This document shows positions 43,523 through 54,919 of a stretch of DNA of 64,000 nucleotides, piece after piece. Source of the stretch: Perca fluviatilis (Eukaryota; Chordata; Actinopteri; Perciformes; Percidae); NCBI RefSeq assembly GCF_010015445.1, contig NC_053118.1:23072937-23136936 (forward strand), read 5' to 3'. Every line of letters starts with the position of its first letter. Within the stretch, counting starts at the first letter, position 1. The position numbers and the translations under genes are program-made. The notes beneath the pieces were generated by a model. It was given only the letters and a program-made list of their open reading frames with translations, was not told the DNA's origin and did not search any database.

Positions 43523-44323
43523 AGAAGCGTATTGCCAGCCTCCTGGAGAGGTGGCGCAGGGATACGTGGTGGCTGTCCAAAAGACTGAATATGAAGTTGG
43601 CTTTGACATCCACTACCTTTGTAAAAAAAACTTCCTGCTGGATGGACCCCAGAAGGTCACCTGCCTGTCTAATGGCAACTGGAGTGCATCGCCCCCATAC
43701 TGCAGAGGTGAGGGATGTTTTAAATCACTGGTGTGTAAAAGTGAGTTTAAATACTTTTAAATACATACGTTTTTAGGCCCATAAAAACTTGGAATTCTTA
43801 TGGCATGGCACATTCAATGTATGCAAAAAGTTTGAATCAAAGACATATATAGTCCTAGCACATTTATTTTTGTATTAAATCATAGCCTACTTTCATACCT
43901 TGTTAATCTTTTTCACAGCCCGCTGTCTCATCCCTGCCGAGCGAAGCCGTGTGGTGATTGGTGGAGTGAAGCGCTGGCCGTTTGATGTCACAGACGCCGT
44001 GGTTCCTCACGGGGAAAATGTGACGTTCTACTGCAAACACCCTCGCAAGCAGTGCAGCTTCGCTGCATCCAAGACCTGCTTTGATGGAAAGCTGCAGCCA
44101 CCAGCCTGCTACCTTGGTAAACCTCGGACCACCCATACAGGCCGTCCTTTTCTTATCTGTATCTGTTAGTCGGAAGAACATGATTGAGTCACATTATTGA
44201 CAGTTTTGCAATATTCATGCACCTTCTCTTTGTACTTCAGAGCCCACGTGGTTGCAGTATAAACTCTTCCCTCACCGACTGGTCTCAGAGATTGAAGCAT
44301 GTGAGCCTGATGATGTGGAGTGA
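35928..44323 (+). CDS. Secreted apolipoprotein H (beta-2-glycoprotein I)-like protein with WAP-like module (8 exons, 353 residues)
   Basis: Exons are 35928-35994, 37231-37365, 37841-38032, 41908-42034, 42864-42940, 43525-43707, 43919-44116 and 44241-44323, all GT-AG and in phase. Residues 1-20 are a signal peptide. Residues 25-64 hold eight cysteines spaced like a WAP four-disulfide core (CPRPCKADRDCG, CLCDGQCGLSC), with CxC in place of CC. Three sushi/CCP domains follow (Cys71-Cys130, Cys145-Cys198 split by an intron, Cys203-Cys259). The last domain (Cys263-Cys347) has six cysteines in the order of apoH domain V, including CKHPRKQC in the place of its cationic phospholipid-binding segment. 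ApoH has four sushi domains plus domain V; here the first is replaced by the WAP-like unit. Presumed role: plasma or extracellular protein binding anionic lipid or microbial surfaces, possibly with a protease-inhibitor-like module. True apoH orthology is unlikely; a paralogue is more probable. Confidence 0.75.
37434..37513. repeat. (TG)n microsatellite, apoH-like intron 2
   Basis: Long TG run starting about 70 bases after the exon 2 donor. Open frames of Val-Cys or Thr-His across it are artefacts. Confidence 0.9.
38281..38360. repeat. (GAAAGA)n/(GA)n microsatellite, apoH-like intron 3
   Basis: Hexamer-like AGAGAAAG units passing into pure GA. Confidence 0.9.
39692..39769. repeat. (TG)n microsatellite, apoH-like intron 3
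   Basis: About 75 bases of uninterrupted GT within the 3.9 kb intron. Confidence 0.9.
40950..41575. mobile_element. Short non-autonomous element with CAGTG...CACTG ends (copy 2)
   Basis: The left end reads CAGTGCTGAAAGAAGTATTC and the right end CATATTCCACCACTG. It has interior AAAGTACTCCTCTAC and AAGTACAAATACCTC motifs like the other two copies. It lies in intron 3 of the apoH-like gene. No coding capacity. Confidence 0.65.
42195..42525. mobile_element. Short non-autonomous element (copy 3)
   Basis: The left part is GATAGAAGAAATACTCAGATC and the right end TTTACTTTCCACCACTG, with TTGAGTAAATGTAC inside. It is shorter than copy 2 and lies in intron 4 of the same gene, about 620 bases from copy 2. 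Confidence 0.6.
43448..43524 (+). repeat. (CT)n microsatellite forming the polypyrimidine tract of an acceptor
   Basis: About 70 bases of CT repeat run directly into TTTCTCAG, the acceptor of apoH-like exon 6. The tract therefore doubles as splice signal. Confidence 0.85.
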
Positions 44324-44811
44324 TGACCTCCTCGACCCACCCAACACCCATGACACTGTGTTACAATAGGAACACCTCCTGACACACACCATCGCCCAGA
44401 GCAGTCCCTCTCCACTCTGCAGCTTTGCTTAAACTATCTATGCTATGATTGTGATTGTCTGTTTTACACGCTGAAATATTTTTTTCACAGCTCTTGTGGA
44501 TCCTGAGCTTGTGGCCTTTGTCCCTCTCTGTGGCATACTTTCAAACTGTGGGCGTAATTATAATCTGCAAAGCCCTCAAGTATTACTTTGATCTTCTTTC
44601 AGCTTGAGCCAATGCATACTGTAGATGAAATGCATATGAGGATGTCCATATGATGCATTGATACATGCTATATCAGTTATGCATGTAAAGATACCTCCAT
44701 GTAGCCTAACTCATAATAGCTTGACTCTGTGATATCTCACTGTGTGATCTGTCTCCCCTCCCTTAACCCTGACGCATCAAGTCTTGAGGCTTGTAAGATT
44801 TAATGATGTGA

Positions 44812-44817
44812 AATAAA
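44812..44817 (+). terminator. Polyadenylation signal AATAAA of the apoH-like gene
   Basis: Canonical AATAAA about 490 bases after the stop codon, followed by T/G-rich sequence (GTTATGTC, TGTTTTGC). Confidence 0.55.
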
Positions 44818-45099
44818 GTTATGTCAAAAATGTTTTGCTCTCTGGCTTCCTTTTTGACCTCACATAAAGTCTTACTGTGGGTCTCCAATTCCATTTTTCT
44901 CCATCCTCTTTATGTCTATATTGTTGTGCATCCCGCCTCTCTGTCTCTCAGGCGTACAGGGAGCCTTTCTATGCAGGCTGCAGGTTCAACTGTACTCATA
45001 GGCTGAACATGGCTACTGGTCGGACCCGGTAGGCTGCGACACCATAGCAACTCCCCTTGACCCCTCCCTCCCTCGGCATTCGCAGCATCACCCTTTACA

Positions 45100-45662
45100 C
45101 TGCACAGTCATATTTGGTCCTCCGGAAATATCCACAGCACGGGTAAGCCAGTCCCTATGCAGCGAGTGTATGGGTGGAGTATAGTTTTAAATACAGTTTT
45201 AAATGTATCGAAAGAGCGTCCTACGCCGGCTCTGACAGAAGGGCTGGAATAAATGACAGCGCGCTGGGAAAGTTTGTCCTAAAGCTGCCGGGTTGCGCTC
45301 TCGGTGTCTCGGACCCTCGGCTCTAAAATGGCTGGCTGTAGGTTCGAGGAAGCTCCGGTGCAAAGGGAAGGATCCGCTCCACACCGCGACTCTCTGTAAA
45401 TATACACGTTTCTCTAACTCCGACCGACGCGTTAGTGATGTCGTAGTCCCAGGTCCGAGAGCTGATGTCGAGGCGCACACGCACCATAAAAATATTGGCA
45501 TTTCGGACCTAGGACTGTGCGTAATGGCGTCCTCCACGGACAGTTCTTCTCTGTTTACCCCCCAGACATATTTTTAGAACAGGCGTGTATTTGCAAACCA
45601 AACCGGAATATAAATTTTATTACAAAGCGAAATCAATCGTTTTATTATTGATGTTACATGTG

Positions 45663-45728
<66 letters not shown>

Positions 45729-45816
45729 TGTTATTTCGCTCACGTCAGTCGGACCCTTCTGTGCTCCGGTGCGTTTCTCTGAATGATCGGCGACTCCAAC
45801 ACCGGTCGACCCCTCG
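45100..45816 (+). promoter_or_regulatory. CpG-rich promoter and leader exon of the ZNF524-like gene
   Basis: CpG-dense DNA between the apoH-like poly(A) site and the next gene. Donors are seen after ACGG near 45142 (weak) and after CCCTCG at 45816 (GTAAGA). The coding exon begins after GTAG at 46164. A GA microsatellite at 45667-45725 sits within. Overlapping open frames on both strands reflect GC-richness only. Confidence 0.5.
45667..45725. repeat. (GA)n microsatellite in the ZNF524-like promoter
   Basis: About 59 bases of pure GA, about 90 bases before the leader-exon donor. Confidence 0.9.
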
Positions 45817-46172
45817 GTAAGAAATTCGCTGAGCTATAATTTCGGATCATTCAAGGTAACCAATACAATTACCTGGACGGTGTGGTGTTGAGGAGGTGGG
45901 GGGGGTCAGGTCGCTCAACATTCCGGACTGAGGAGTTGGGGTGCTCAGTCTCATCCATAGGCTGTTAGTAATCTCACAAAATCACTGATTATTGGCTTTT
46001 GCACTAAACTTGACCCCAATAATCACCACTGAGACACTGAGTTTTTCCAGCCATCCCACAATATTTATTTCATTTCCTTCCCTTACTACCATAAAATGTC
46101 TTTATTTTTATTCTAATTTTGCTTCTCAGAGTATCTGATTTATGTTTGTATTCCTATTTTGTAGATATATAA

Positions 46173-46331
46173 ATGGGTATGCCCCAAAATGGATTCTCAG
46201 TTGGCTTCAGTCCTGACCGGTGGCAGCCTGGATGTCCAAAATGGCAGCCAGTGTGCAGAGGGATCAGGGCCAGTGACAGATGTTTTTTTGGAACTAAAGG
46301 AAAAGACCTCACCTATAACTGTACCAGGTAA
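46173..46331 (+). other. Overlapping upstream ORF at the start of znf524-like
   Basis: ATGs at 46173 and 46179, in a different frame from the main ATG at 46189, open 53 codons that end at TAA 46329-46331 inside the coding region. The first ATG has poor context (T at -3). The main ATG has a good one (A at -3, G at +4). Leaky scanning would be needed. Confidence 0.4.
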
Positions 46332-49300
46332 CCTCCAGCCATGCCCTGTCAAAGCAGCAGTGACCATCAGGCAGGCTGCTCCATCAATCAATGGGAATAA
46401 GCCAAAGGGGGGCGGGACTAAGCCAGCCTCTCAGGAAACAAGTAAGATTGGTGGGTTCAGACAGCCAATCACAGTAAAGACTGGAGTGCCCGAGTTGCAC
46501 AGCCAACCAATCCGACTCAAAATTGTTGTTCCCCCACGGTGCAAGAGGCCAATCACAAACTCTGCCATCAGCCTGACCAAAGACTTTGCTCACTCACATT
46601 TTAGAAGACCTGTTTTGGTCTCAGCTGGAGCAGAAAAACACAGAAGTAAAATCCTACTATCTGCTGTTAAGAAAAAAGGAGAAATCACGGATGTTACTTA
46701 CCATAAGACTGAGGAAGCTAAGCCAGAATCATTCCATGAAACAGAGGCAGAGAAGGAGGAAACAATGTGCAAAGACAGACTTGTTACAGTTGCTAAAATC
46801 ATTCACACTGATGAGTCAGAAACTCCTTTGATCTCAAGCACTAATGCAGCTAAAATATTGAGTCTGAAAGGGATTAAAGAGGAAACTACAGAGAGAGAAA
46901 TTGAGGAAAATATTCCTTTAATTTTGCAAGAAATGGACATGAAATGTTGTAAGATGTTTGATGACGTGGGAATGGAAGAACAGACAGAAGCACTAGACCT
47001 GAGTCTGCCCAAGAAAAGAGAGAGTCGAGAGAGGTGTGAACGCTTCCCGGATGACTCTGGCTGCGAAAGCTCACTGATTATGGAGGTGGATGAATATGAG
47101 GGAGAAGGGGACAGAGATGTAGTAGAAGAGGACGATGATGGTGAAGGAGAGGGTTCTGTGCCGCATATGGACGCCACAGATACACTTGAAGACTCTCTCC
47201 TGTCTCCCTCTTTCTTTTCTACCTCTGTCTTTACCTCCCTCTCCTCGATAGACTGTGACACTGAAAACCTTCTTCTCATAGACGACCGGGGAATCCCGTA
47301 TACGCTTAGTCCAGATGGACTCAAAGTGCCGCAGGTCGATGCTTCCACGTCAGAGGATCAGGTTGAAGAAATGAGGTTGCCACAATTAGCCACGTTAGCA
47401 GATCCTAGCCTCAGACAAAGTTTAGATAATGCACTATATCCACCTTCTGATCATATTTACAACTCGCCAGCCCCTGCTGCTGATTCTCCATCACTAGGTG
47501 TCGATCAGACAAAGACTCCAGAAGTCTTCACAGGTTTGATTAAAAACTCCGCTCCCTCTAAGGCTGCAGAGCCAAGCGTCAAATCTGTTCAGGAGGCCAA
47601 TGCTGTTATATCAGTCCCCAACCAGCCCATTCAGATCCTCACAAACACTTCTTCTAACACTCCTATTCTCCTCCTGTCATCCTCCTCTTCCTCTCCTCAG
47701 CTCTCCTCAGCTCAGGTGGGTCTCTCGCTTCCCCTTTCAGTTACTCAGACCTCCGCTGGTGCTTCCGCCCCCGTGTTCCTTCTCCTTTCATCTGTACCCT
47801 CTTCCTCTGGTGACCCTACCTCCACCCCTATCACTGTCCTCGACCCCTCCACTGGTCAGTTGTCCCAGATCACCGCAGCCTCTGCACCCGTCTCCCTCCC
47901 TTTGCCCTCCAGTCAGGTCAGCATGCTGGGATCACCTCTACCCACACTGTCCCACCCAGTCATCAGACTGAGCCCCAACAACCCCCCCGTCATCCTGTCA
48001 GGAGTGACCAATGTAAACTCCGGCTCTCTTCTCACCTCTCTTAATGTCCGTTCGTCCTCTCCTGCTCTTCAAAACGACCGCCACAGCACAAACGCTCACT
48101 CTCAAATCAGCTCTGCCGATTCAAACGTTGGAAGCGAAGCCATATCTGCTGAAGAAGTCTCAAGTGAAAACAACAAGCCATCAACGTTTACAGCATCCTC
48201 TCCTCACCCACATTCTGCTAGTTTGACCTATGACCCCTTAGCCCAGCCCAGCTCAGAGGCCCAATCACCAGCCTCGGAACCCAGATTTGACCCGTCTAAC
48301 CAACATTCGGAGCATTTACCTCTGGACGACCATCTTTACTTCTCCAACGCTGCTGCTCCCCCCTCCCCTCCAGTCGGACCCATTCTCCCCTCTGATAAGC
48401 TCGACCCGCTGGGCCCCCTCGACCCGCTGGATCCTCTCTCTCCAGAGTGGACACCCGACAGCACGGCCCCCCGCAGGGTTCTGTACTGCGATCTGTGCCC
48501 GCGGGTCTTCTTTTACCTCTCTGACCTTGAGCGCCACGCCATCACGCATTCGCAGAAGAAGCCTCACGTTTGCCAGCAGTGCAGCAAAGCCTTCAAACGC
48601 TCCAGCCATCTGCAGGTCAGTTGCAAGCTAATTACAGCGATCATTTAATGAGCAATAAAAGTAATAACACCAGCCACTTGAACAGATGTCGCAAATGATT
48701 AGTGCAGTGACTGTTAAAAATGCAATAACTGATGTTTAGGCCACTTGGGTGCAGCAGAAACAAGCTGTGAGCACACTTCTGACATTTTATCTATTTATAT
48801 ATTTTAGGTTGATATGTTAGCAAACAGTTGCTTATTTACTCATCCAGCAGACATGGAGTCTTGGTTTTCACCAACTCCTGTGACAATTATCTGGCTCCTT
48901 AGCTGCTAAATGCTCCACTATGTTCACTAGCTAGTCACTAACTTTGTCTGTCTGTCATTTGGTGCTGAGCAGGAAGTGCACAGTGGGTTTTTAGAGCTTT
49001 TTAGCCTAAAACAGCTGCCTGCTGTGGCCTAGCACGCTCCTATGAGAGCAGTCAGACTGAACCAAAACAGTAAAGTTGCTGGTAAATCCCAACAATGAGC
49101 TTAAAGATTTACTAAGCTCTGGCTAAAGTGTCTGACGATAAGTCTTTATGGGTTCATCACTACGGGTGACCCCTTTCACATGTAGTCTATATGATCCATT
49201 GTTAATATAAAAATATTGATTTTAGGTGCATTAATAAAAGTGTTGAGAGATATTTCATAGATTCGTGATCAAATGTTTACTATTTTTCGTCAACAGAGAC

Positions 49301-49638
49301 ACAAGCACATCCACACAGGCCAGAGGAACTTTGTTTGCCACATCTGCTCCAAACGCTTCAGGGAGGCCGGTGAGCTCCAGCGCCACCAAAGGGTCCACAC
49401 CGGAGAGAAACCATACCAGTGCCAACTTTGCCACACACGCTTTGCAGAGCGCAACACACTACGCCGACACACCAAACGCAAACACCCTTACCACCAAGTA
49501 GCCATGGAAATGCTGAACGAGAGAAGAGACAGAGGAGGAGGCGGCGGATCCGGAGTGCAGGAGAAAGAAGAGAGTGCTGAGTGGTACAGCTCTACTGTGT
49601 CTAATTTGGACAACTCCGAGTCTGAGATGGAAACTTAA
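46189..49638 (+). CDS. znf524: C2H2 zinc-finger protein, ZNF524-like (2 coding exons, 922 residues)
   Basis: Coding exons are 46189-48615 and 49297-49638. The donor CTGCAG|GTCAG and acceptor CAACAG join in phase 0 inside finger 2. Reading through the donor would give an early stop after only finger 1 and most of finger 2. Four adjacent fingers lie at about residues 767-870: [51 protein letters not shown] and [17 protein letters not shown], ending [26 protein letters not shown] and NTLRRH.KRKHP together are typical of ZNF524, a nuclear protein reported to bind telomeric repeats. The first ~760 residues are acidic and Ser/Pro-rich, far longer than in the ~264-residue human protein. They include ALDLS at 268-272, a possible CtBP-binding motif. 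The position after shisa7- and ZNF865-like genes agrees with the human 19q13.42 cluster. Confidence 0.78.
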
Positions 49639-51830
49639 AAGAGTTTTCTGCAAAGTGAAGGGAAGGAGGCGGAAGGTGATCAAATGTAACTCTGGTTAGA
49701 TGCTAAACTTTCATCATTAATTGACATTTAAAATAGGAGGCACTTGCAATATTTATTTCAATGTTTTTAAGCTTATTTATTTATATGAATGTATGTGAAT
49801 TATTCCCATTCCATTCAGTGGTAAAAATCAGAAGTCATACACGATTTTGACATTAGCTTTCCTGTATGAGAAAAGTTCCATATGTGTATATGTATATGAA
49901 AGGGAAAGTTCATGCTTGAAATCATGATTTTTATGTGAGTTATTGAATATTAATTAGACTGCTAACATGCCCCCATGAAGTTGCATTCCCATACAATCCA
50001 ATATGTAAAACCCTCAAGTGCTCAGAAAATGATAACTTATTTACTCTCAACAATCCTCTGCTCTAACTATGTATATAAAGAGTACTATTTGAAAGAGCTG
50101 CACTATCTCATGTGAAAGATGTAATCTATCTTTCCTACCGTCAGAGACACTGTGAGTCATTTGCACTTGTTTTATTTCAATATTAACTTTTTGTTTGAAG
50201 GAAAATGCTTACTTTATCTTTTGTCGCAGCTGTCATATTTTACGTATTTAATTCATATCATGTGAGTTTGACCAAATGTTTTTGAGTTATTCTAACATAA
50301 ACACTATATTCAGATTGGCTTTTTGTTTAATGTGAATTATGTTAACTTATTTGAATTAAATCTTTGTCCCATCTTTTCTTCCACGTTGGTGTCTATTCCA
50401 TACGCATGTTAAAAGAATTGCAGTATATTTGATGTGGCTTTTTTCATTAATCACATATAACTTTTCTTGATCATGAACACCAGGGCCAGGGTTTATATCT
50501 CTGCTTTCATCTCTGATTCTGCTCTATGCTAATCACCAAAGATGAGACCAAACTTTACATGGATCTTTGTGAAGAAAAAAAAAAATAATTAAGATACTTG
50601 ATAATATATCTGCTGGACTGCCTCCAGGGCGTAATTGAGTTTGTAAGACAGTCCTCTTTTTTTTCGCACACTCTCAATTTTCTGCTCCATTTAAGCCACA
50701 GAGCCCAACAGAGCTCGGCTCAAGATAAGTTATTCAATACTGTATCGCTCAACTGACCTGACTGGGTCCTTGTGGCCGACCCGTTCCTTATTTCTACGCT
50801 GGCCATTGTGCGAGTATAGGTTTTCTGGCATGCTGAAAGGCCTAGGCTAAGCTCTACTGTATTTTAGTTTGGCAAACTCACTTTTATAGAGGGTCAGTGG
50901 AAGGAGAGAGATGTGGAGGGTGTGAAGAGCAAAGGTTAACCAAGCAGAGAATGAAAAATGTGCTGCTGTTCTTGGAGATAGGGGAGAATATTTGCTCTAT
51001 TAAAATAGTAAGTGCATATGTTTAATGCATCACTATGTTACCTTGAACTGAATGTATAACTTACAACTTATAGAGGGAGTCTAGTACATAAAAAGACTTT
51101 TGGTCCACAAAGAACTCATAGACTAAAGACAGTTTGATTTAAGGCAGATGGTTGAAACCTAATTTTAGCTTCAGCTGAACATTACAAGTCATTTTTGCCC
51201 AAAAAAGGACTGTGTTGTGTCCCCCATCTCTTTCAATGGACACATGTTAAGAAGGGATATCGTCAGGGGTAATGAATATAGCAACAAATAACTTTTTCAA
51301 TCTACATAATGGGCTTGTGAGTAATATTTTTAGAAAGACTTGAAAAATGTGAACCTATATCCTTGACTCTCTCTAGCTGTATTAAGTCATTGCGGGCAAA
51401 GATGCAAATAAATGAGCAGGTGTGCTTTATGGTGACATTGGATTTACATCAGTTTGATGAAATACTGGAGTCCAAGTTAATTTTGGTTTATTCTTGCTGA
51501 CTTTCTATGTATATAGTTTCTCTTTGTTGAGCACCTTTTAAACTGTCTTCACGAAAAATAATGGAATCCCTTTTCTTTTTTTTTTATTTTTAGCAAAGCT
51601 GCCAAAAAACAAAAATACAAGAAAAATGACACAGGTAACTATAATAATTAGATTTTAATTTTTGATAATCACCTCAACAGTTCAAGGTTATACAAAATAT
51701 TGTTTCACTATTTATACACACAAATACAGCAGAAAAAATGAGTTAATCCCAACTATATGTCATTGTAAATCACTGAAATACTGTATGAATAATTCAGTTT
51801 AATTTTTTTTCTCGATAAAACATTTATGTT
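49639..51830. other. ZNF524-like 3' UTR and intergenic DNA
   Basis: AT-rich, no coding exon. ATTAAA near 50357 could end the transcript, but no single poly(A) signal stands out. Confidence 0.35.
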
Positions 51831-53240
51831 CTACAGACATAAATGACAACGTGAAAGCCCCACATAAGCACTTTCGATTGGTTTTCTCAACTTGTCTCTA
51901 CATGATATGTACGTAAAGTTTAAACTATAATTAAAGCATACTTGATGGCCTGTCATCAGACTCCCTTCCCTTTCAGCAGCCATGGCCACAAAACTCGTGC
52001 AGCCAACCTCCACTGGGAGCACCCATGTTCCCCAGCCCTTTTGTCCTGCTTCAGTTGCCAGGTTAGAGTACCTCAGCTTCTTGCATTTGTACGCTTCACC
52101 AACTGCATCCTCCCATGGCACCGTCAGTTCTATGATGAACAGGGCCTTTTGCGAGGCAGACCACAGGATCTGATCTGGCTGAGACTGGTGAGCTTCGGCC
52201 TAGATCGACCTTCATCTTCCAGTCCTGGGCTGTGTCCAGTTGGCTTGGTTCTTTTCCTGCATCTGTGGCACCTTTATTGCTGGTACAAAGGCCATGGTGT
52301 TTGAGAAGCCAGGGGTTGAGGGAGAGAGGGCGTTGTTGTTAGTTAGTTGTTAGTTCTTTCAGCACAAGTGGCGGTTGCTGACCATCGGACCTGGTTGTGT
52401 CTCCAGGTGTAGATAAAATTAGATTAGATTAGATAGACTTTAATGATCCCATATTGGGATACAGCAGCAAATATAAGACACACAGCACACATACAGAATA
52501 TACAAGAATAATAAATAAGATAGAATACAAGAACAACTATTCAGAAAATATAGATATATAGAATATAGAATGTATATAAAACGTATATAGGCCTACAACT
52601 GGCAAATAAAAATGTACAACCTACTCAAATAGTATTTATAAAGATGTAAGTAAACCTATTTGTGCAAGTTGCACTATAGTGCAGTATTGTGATGTATATG
52701 AGTCTTATCTAACACTCAGTGTTGAAGTGTTAAAAGTTTTATTGCATGTGGTAGGAATGATTTCCTGTAGTGGTCCGTGCGACACCAAAGTGTCCTTGGG
52801 TAAGGCTGGTCTTGGAGCTGGTGAGTATGTTCTGTAGGGTTGCTGGTATATGGCAGAGGGGACATGATTGGTCTTCCCCACGCCACTACTCCAATAGATG
52901 GCTGTGATGATGAAGCTAAGTCTGCCTCCTTACATTCCCCAAAGATTCTTCCAGGCAAGCTTCCGGTGTTCAAGGATTTCCCATCTTGTCCACACTGACC
53001 CTGCTTCACATGTGAAACTGACTTTGCACATCGTTCTGCCTCCTCTTGCTGTCGTATCTCTTTTACCACAAGCTCTTTCTTCTGGGCAGGTGTTGCTCTG
53101 TGCCATGTGAGTCTACTTGGGCATTGCCCACACAATCTCTCCCTGCCTGAGAACGGATTTTGCCTGCTGCACCGCATCAGATGGGTTCCACTTTCTGCCT
53201 GCTGCCACTCTGGGAGCTGCCGCCCGTACTGTGGCATCCT
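51831..53240 (-). mobile_element. Decayed non-LTR retrotransposon, minus strand, interrupted
   Basis: Minus-strand frames read PWEDAVGEAYKCKKLRY, then PVEVGC (51831-52121). Further upstream on that strand are ATPAQKKELVVKEIRQQEEA and VKQGQC. These are recognisable pieces of a C-terminal region common in fish LINE-like elements, where LTVPWED..EAYERKKLRY and RPVEVGC recur. Stops and frame changes show it is dead. A second LINE end (52417-52880) is inserted in its middle. Confidence 0.55.
52417..52880 (-). mobile_element. Nested L2/CR1-like LINE 3' end, minus strand
   Basis: On the minus strand the frame ends RTDHYRKSFLPHAIKLL, typical of the last residues of L2-type reverse-transcriptase ORFs (R..R.SFFP.AI.LLN). 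It is followed by a 3' tail with GGGATCATTAAAGTC and the short tandem tail (CTAAT)n, which appears as ATTAGATTAGATTAGAT on the + strand at about 52419-52434. Tandem 3' tails are characteristic of the CR1/L2 group. Confidence 0.6.
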
Positions 53241-53729
53241 GAGTTTCTGTCAGGGTCATGTCCAGCTTTACCTTGAAGCGTTTGTATTCTTTAGTAAGGC
53301 TAGTGATAGGCAGAAGGTGCCAAAAACAAACATTACCATATGTTTTTTATGCCAATAAATGACCGTATCATTATATTCTTTATGCTGATACACTACACCC
53401 ATTCCTCATTCTGATACCCTGCAATGCAATGTAAACATCGACTTGACTCTATTCATTTCTGACTTATACTTACAGTATGCCCCTCCTCATCTATTCCATA
53501 AAAGATGGGGCCCTAACTAACAATCGCTCCTATAGCCTTCTTGTTGTAGACGCTCATTGAAGTGCTACATACATATTGTTAAGGTCACTGTGAGGGTTAA
53601 GCCATTAAATCAATGTCGTTCTGTAAGTAACACAAAACAGATTCTGGTCCCCTAATTGACACCACTGGGCTGTTGCATTGCTGAGCATACAAGGTCCTCA
53701 GAGCATGATGATTATGCATATTCAACCGG

Positions 53730-53730
<1 letters not shown>

Positions 53731-53780
<50 letters not shown>

Positions 53781-53823
53781 ATCAGCAGTCCAGCTGGCAT
53801 TGTATTTGTACAGTACTATAGTA

Positions 53824-53854
<31 letters not shown>
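53731..53854. repeat. Two (TG)n microsatellites
   Basis: TG runs at about 53731-53778 and 53827-53855, separated by unique sequence. Confidence 0.9.
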
Positions 53855-53857
<3 letters not shown>

Positions 53858-54680
53858 GGTTGGTAGCTATCCAGATTGCATACAACTTCAAAGTGCAGTG
53901 ACAGACAGATGGATGATGGATAGAGTGTGGACAGAAATCTCTGTGGTCTGTGTGTGGTTGAAATTGGCCTATGTCAGTGTGTGGCTATGTTTGTGCAGCA
54001 TGAAGTGGAACGGGCAGCAGGGGTTCTGAGTGGCACGAGGCACATGGCCAAGTGATTGAAGTGATAAAGGTAGAGGAGGAGAGGAGAGAGGGATGAGAAT
54101 AGACCCAGTTATGAACAACCAGGAAGAGGCAGCAGATGTAATGAAGTGTTAGACTGGCATGTTTCAGCTTTTTGTTGTATATCCGCTCTGTTGCGTCACA
54201 GACGTCCCATTATTGCCACTGGGAGCAAAAATGATGGAAAGCTAAACTAACCATGAATGGATTTCTTTTTTTTTGTCATTGCATAGTTCAGCCATGTGAG
54301 GGCACACTCACACTTATGATGTGCTGCATGTACTGGCTCATTTCCTATGCTGTCTCTCAGCTCTCTCAAATGGTGGAGGGATACTTATACCAGGGTGAAA
54401 GCAGAAGACAGTGAGCCTGGGGAGTGCTGGATCTACATTCAAACTCTGCAGTTTCAGCAGCGAAGGAGGCAGGTTTGACATAAATATGAAATCCCCCACG
54501 ATTATACTTTTATTCCAAGCTATATAATGCTTCATAGCCTGTGTGTTGCATGTGAAGGCGGTGTCCTGTACAAATAGATTCCAGAATTAAACAGAGAAAT
54601 ATGATATTTCACAAGTGAAAGCGTGCAAGCCTCCTCACTCACCAGACACAGTGCAGGATTAACAGTATGGAGTCAGTGTA

Positions 54681-54688
<8 letters not shown>

Positions 54689-54740
<52 letters not shown>
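54689..54740. repeat. (GA)n microsatellite
   Basis: Pure GA run of about 50 bases in intergenic DNA. A short TG run follows near 54886-54915. Confidence 0.9.
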
Positions 54741-54742
<2 letters not shown>

Positions 54743-54882
54743 AGGGTAACAGGTGTTAATTAAAGAGGGAGTCCAGGCTGTAAAGGAGAGGGTGTAGCTG
54801 TGGAGGGGAACCAGAGGAATAAGCAATTACATCACCTTTCCCTCAATAATGTGCCATGCTGTCATTGCAGTCAGTGTTTATA

Positions 54883-54919
<37 letters not shown>

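Noticed and set aside
45199..45577. Opposed 94- and 112-codon frames upstream of znf524-like
   Set aside because: They overlap antisense within CpG-rich promoter DNA and show no motif. They are better explained by composition.
51942..52304. 120-codon plus-strand frame
   Set aside because: Antisense to the LINE-like minus-strand frame, which carries the recognisable motifs.
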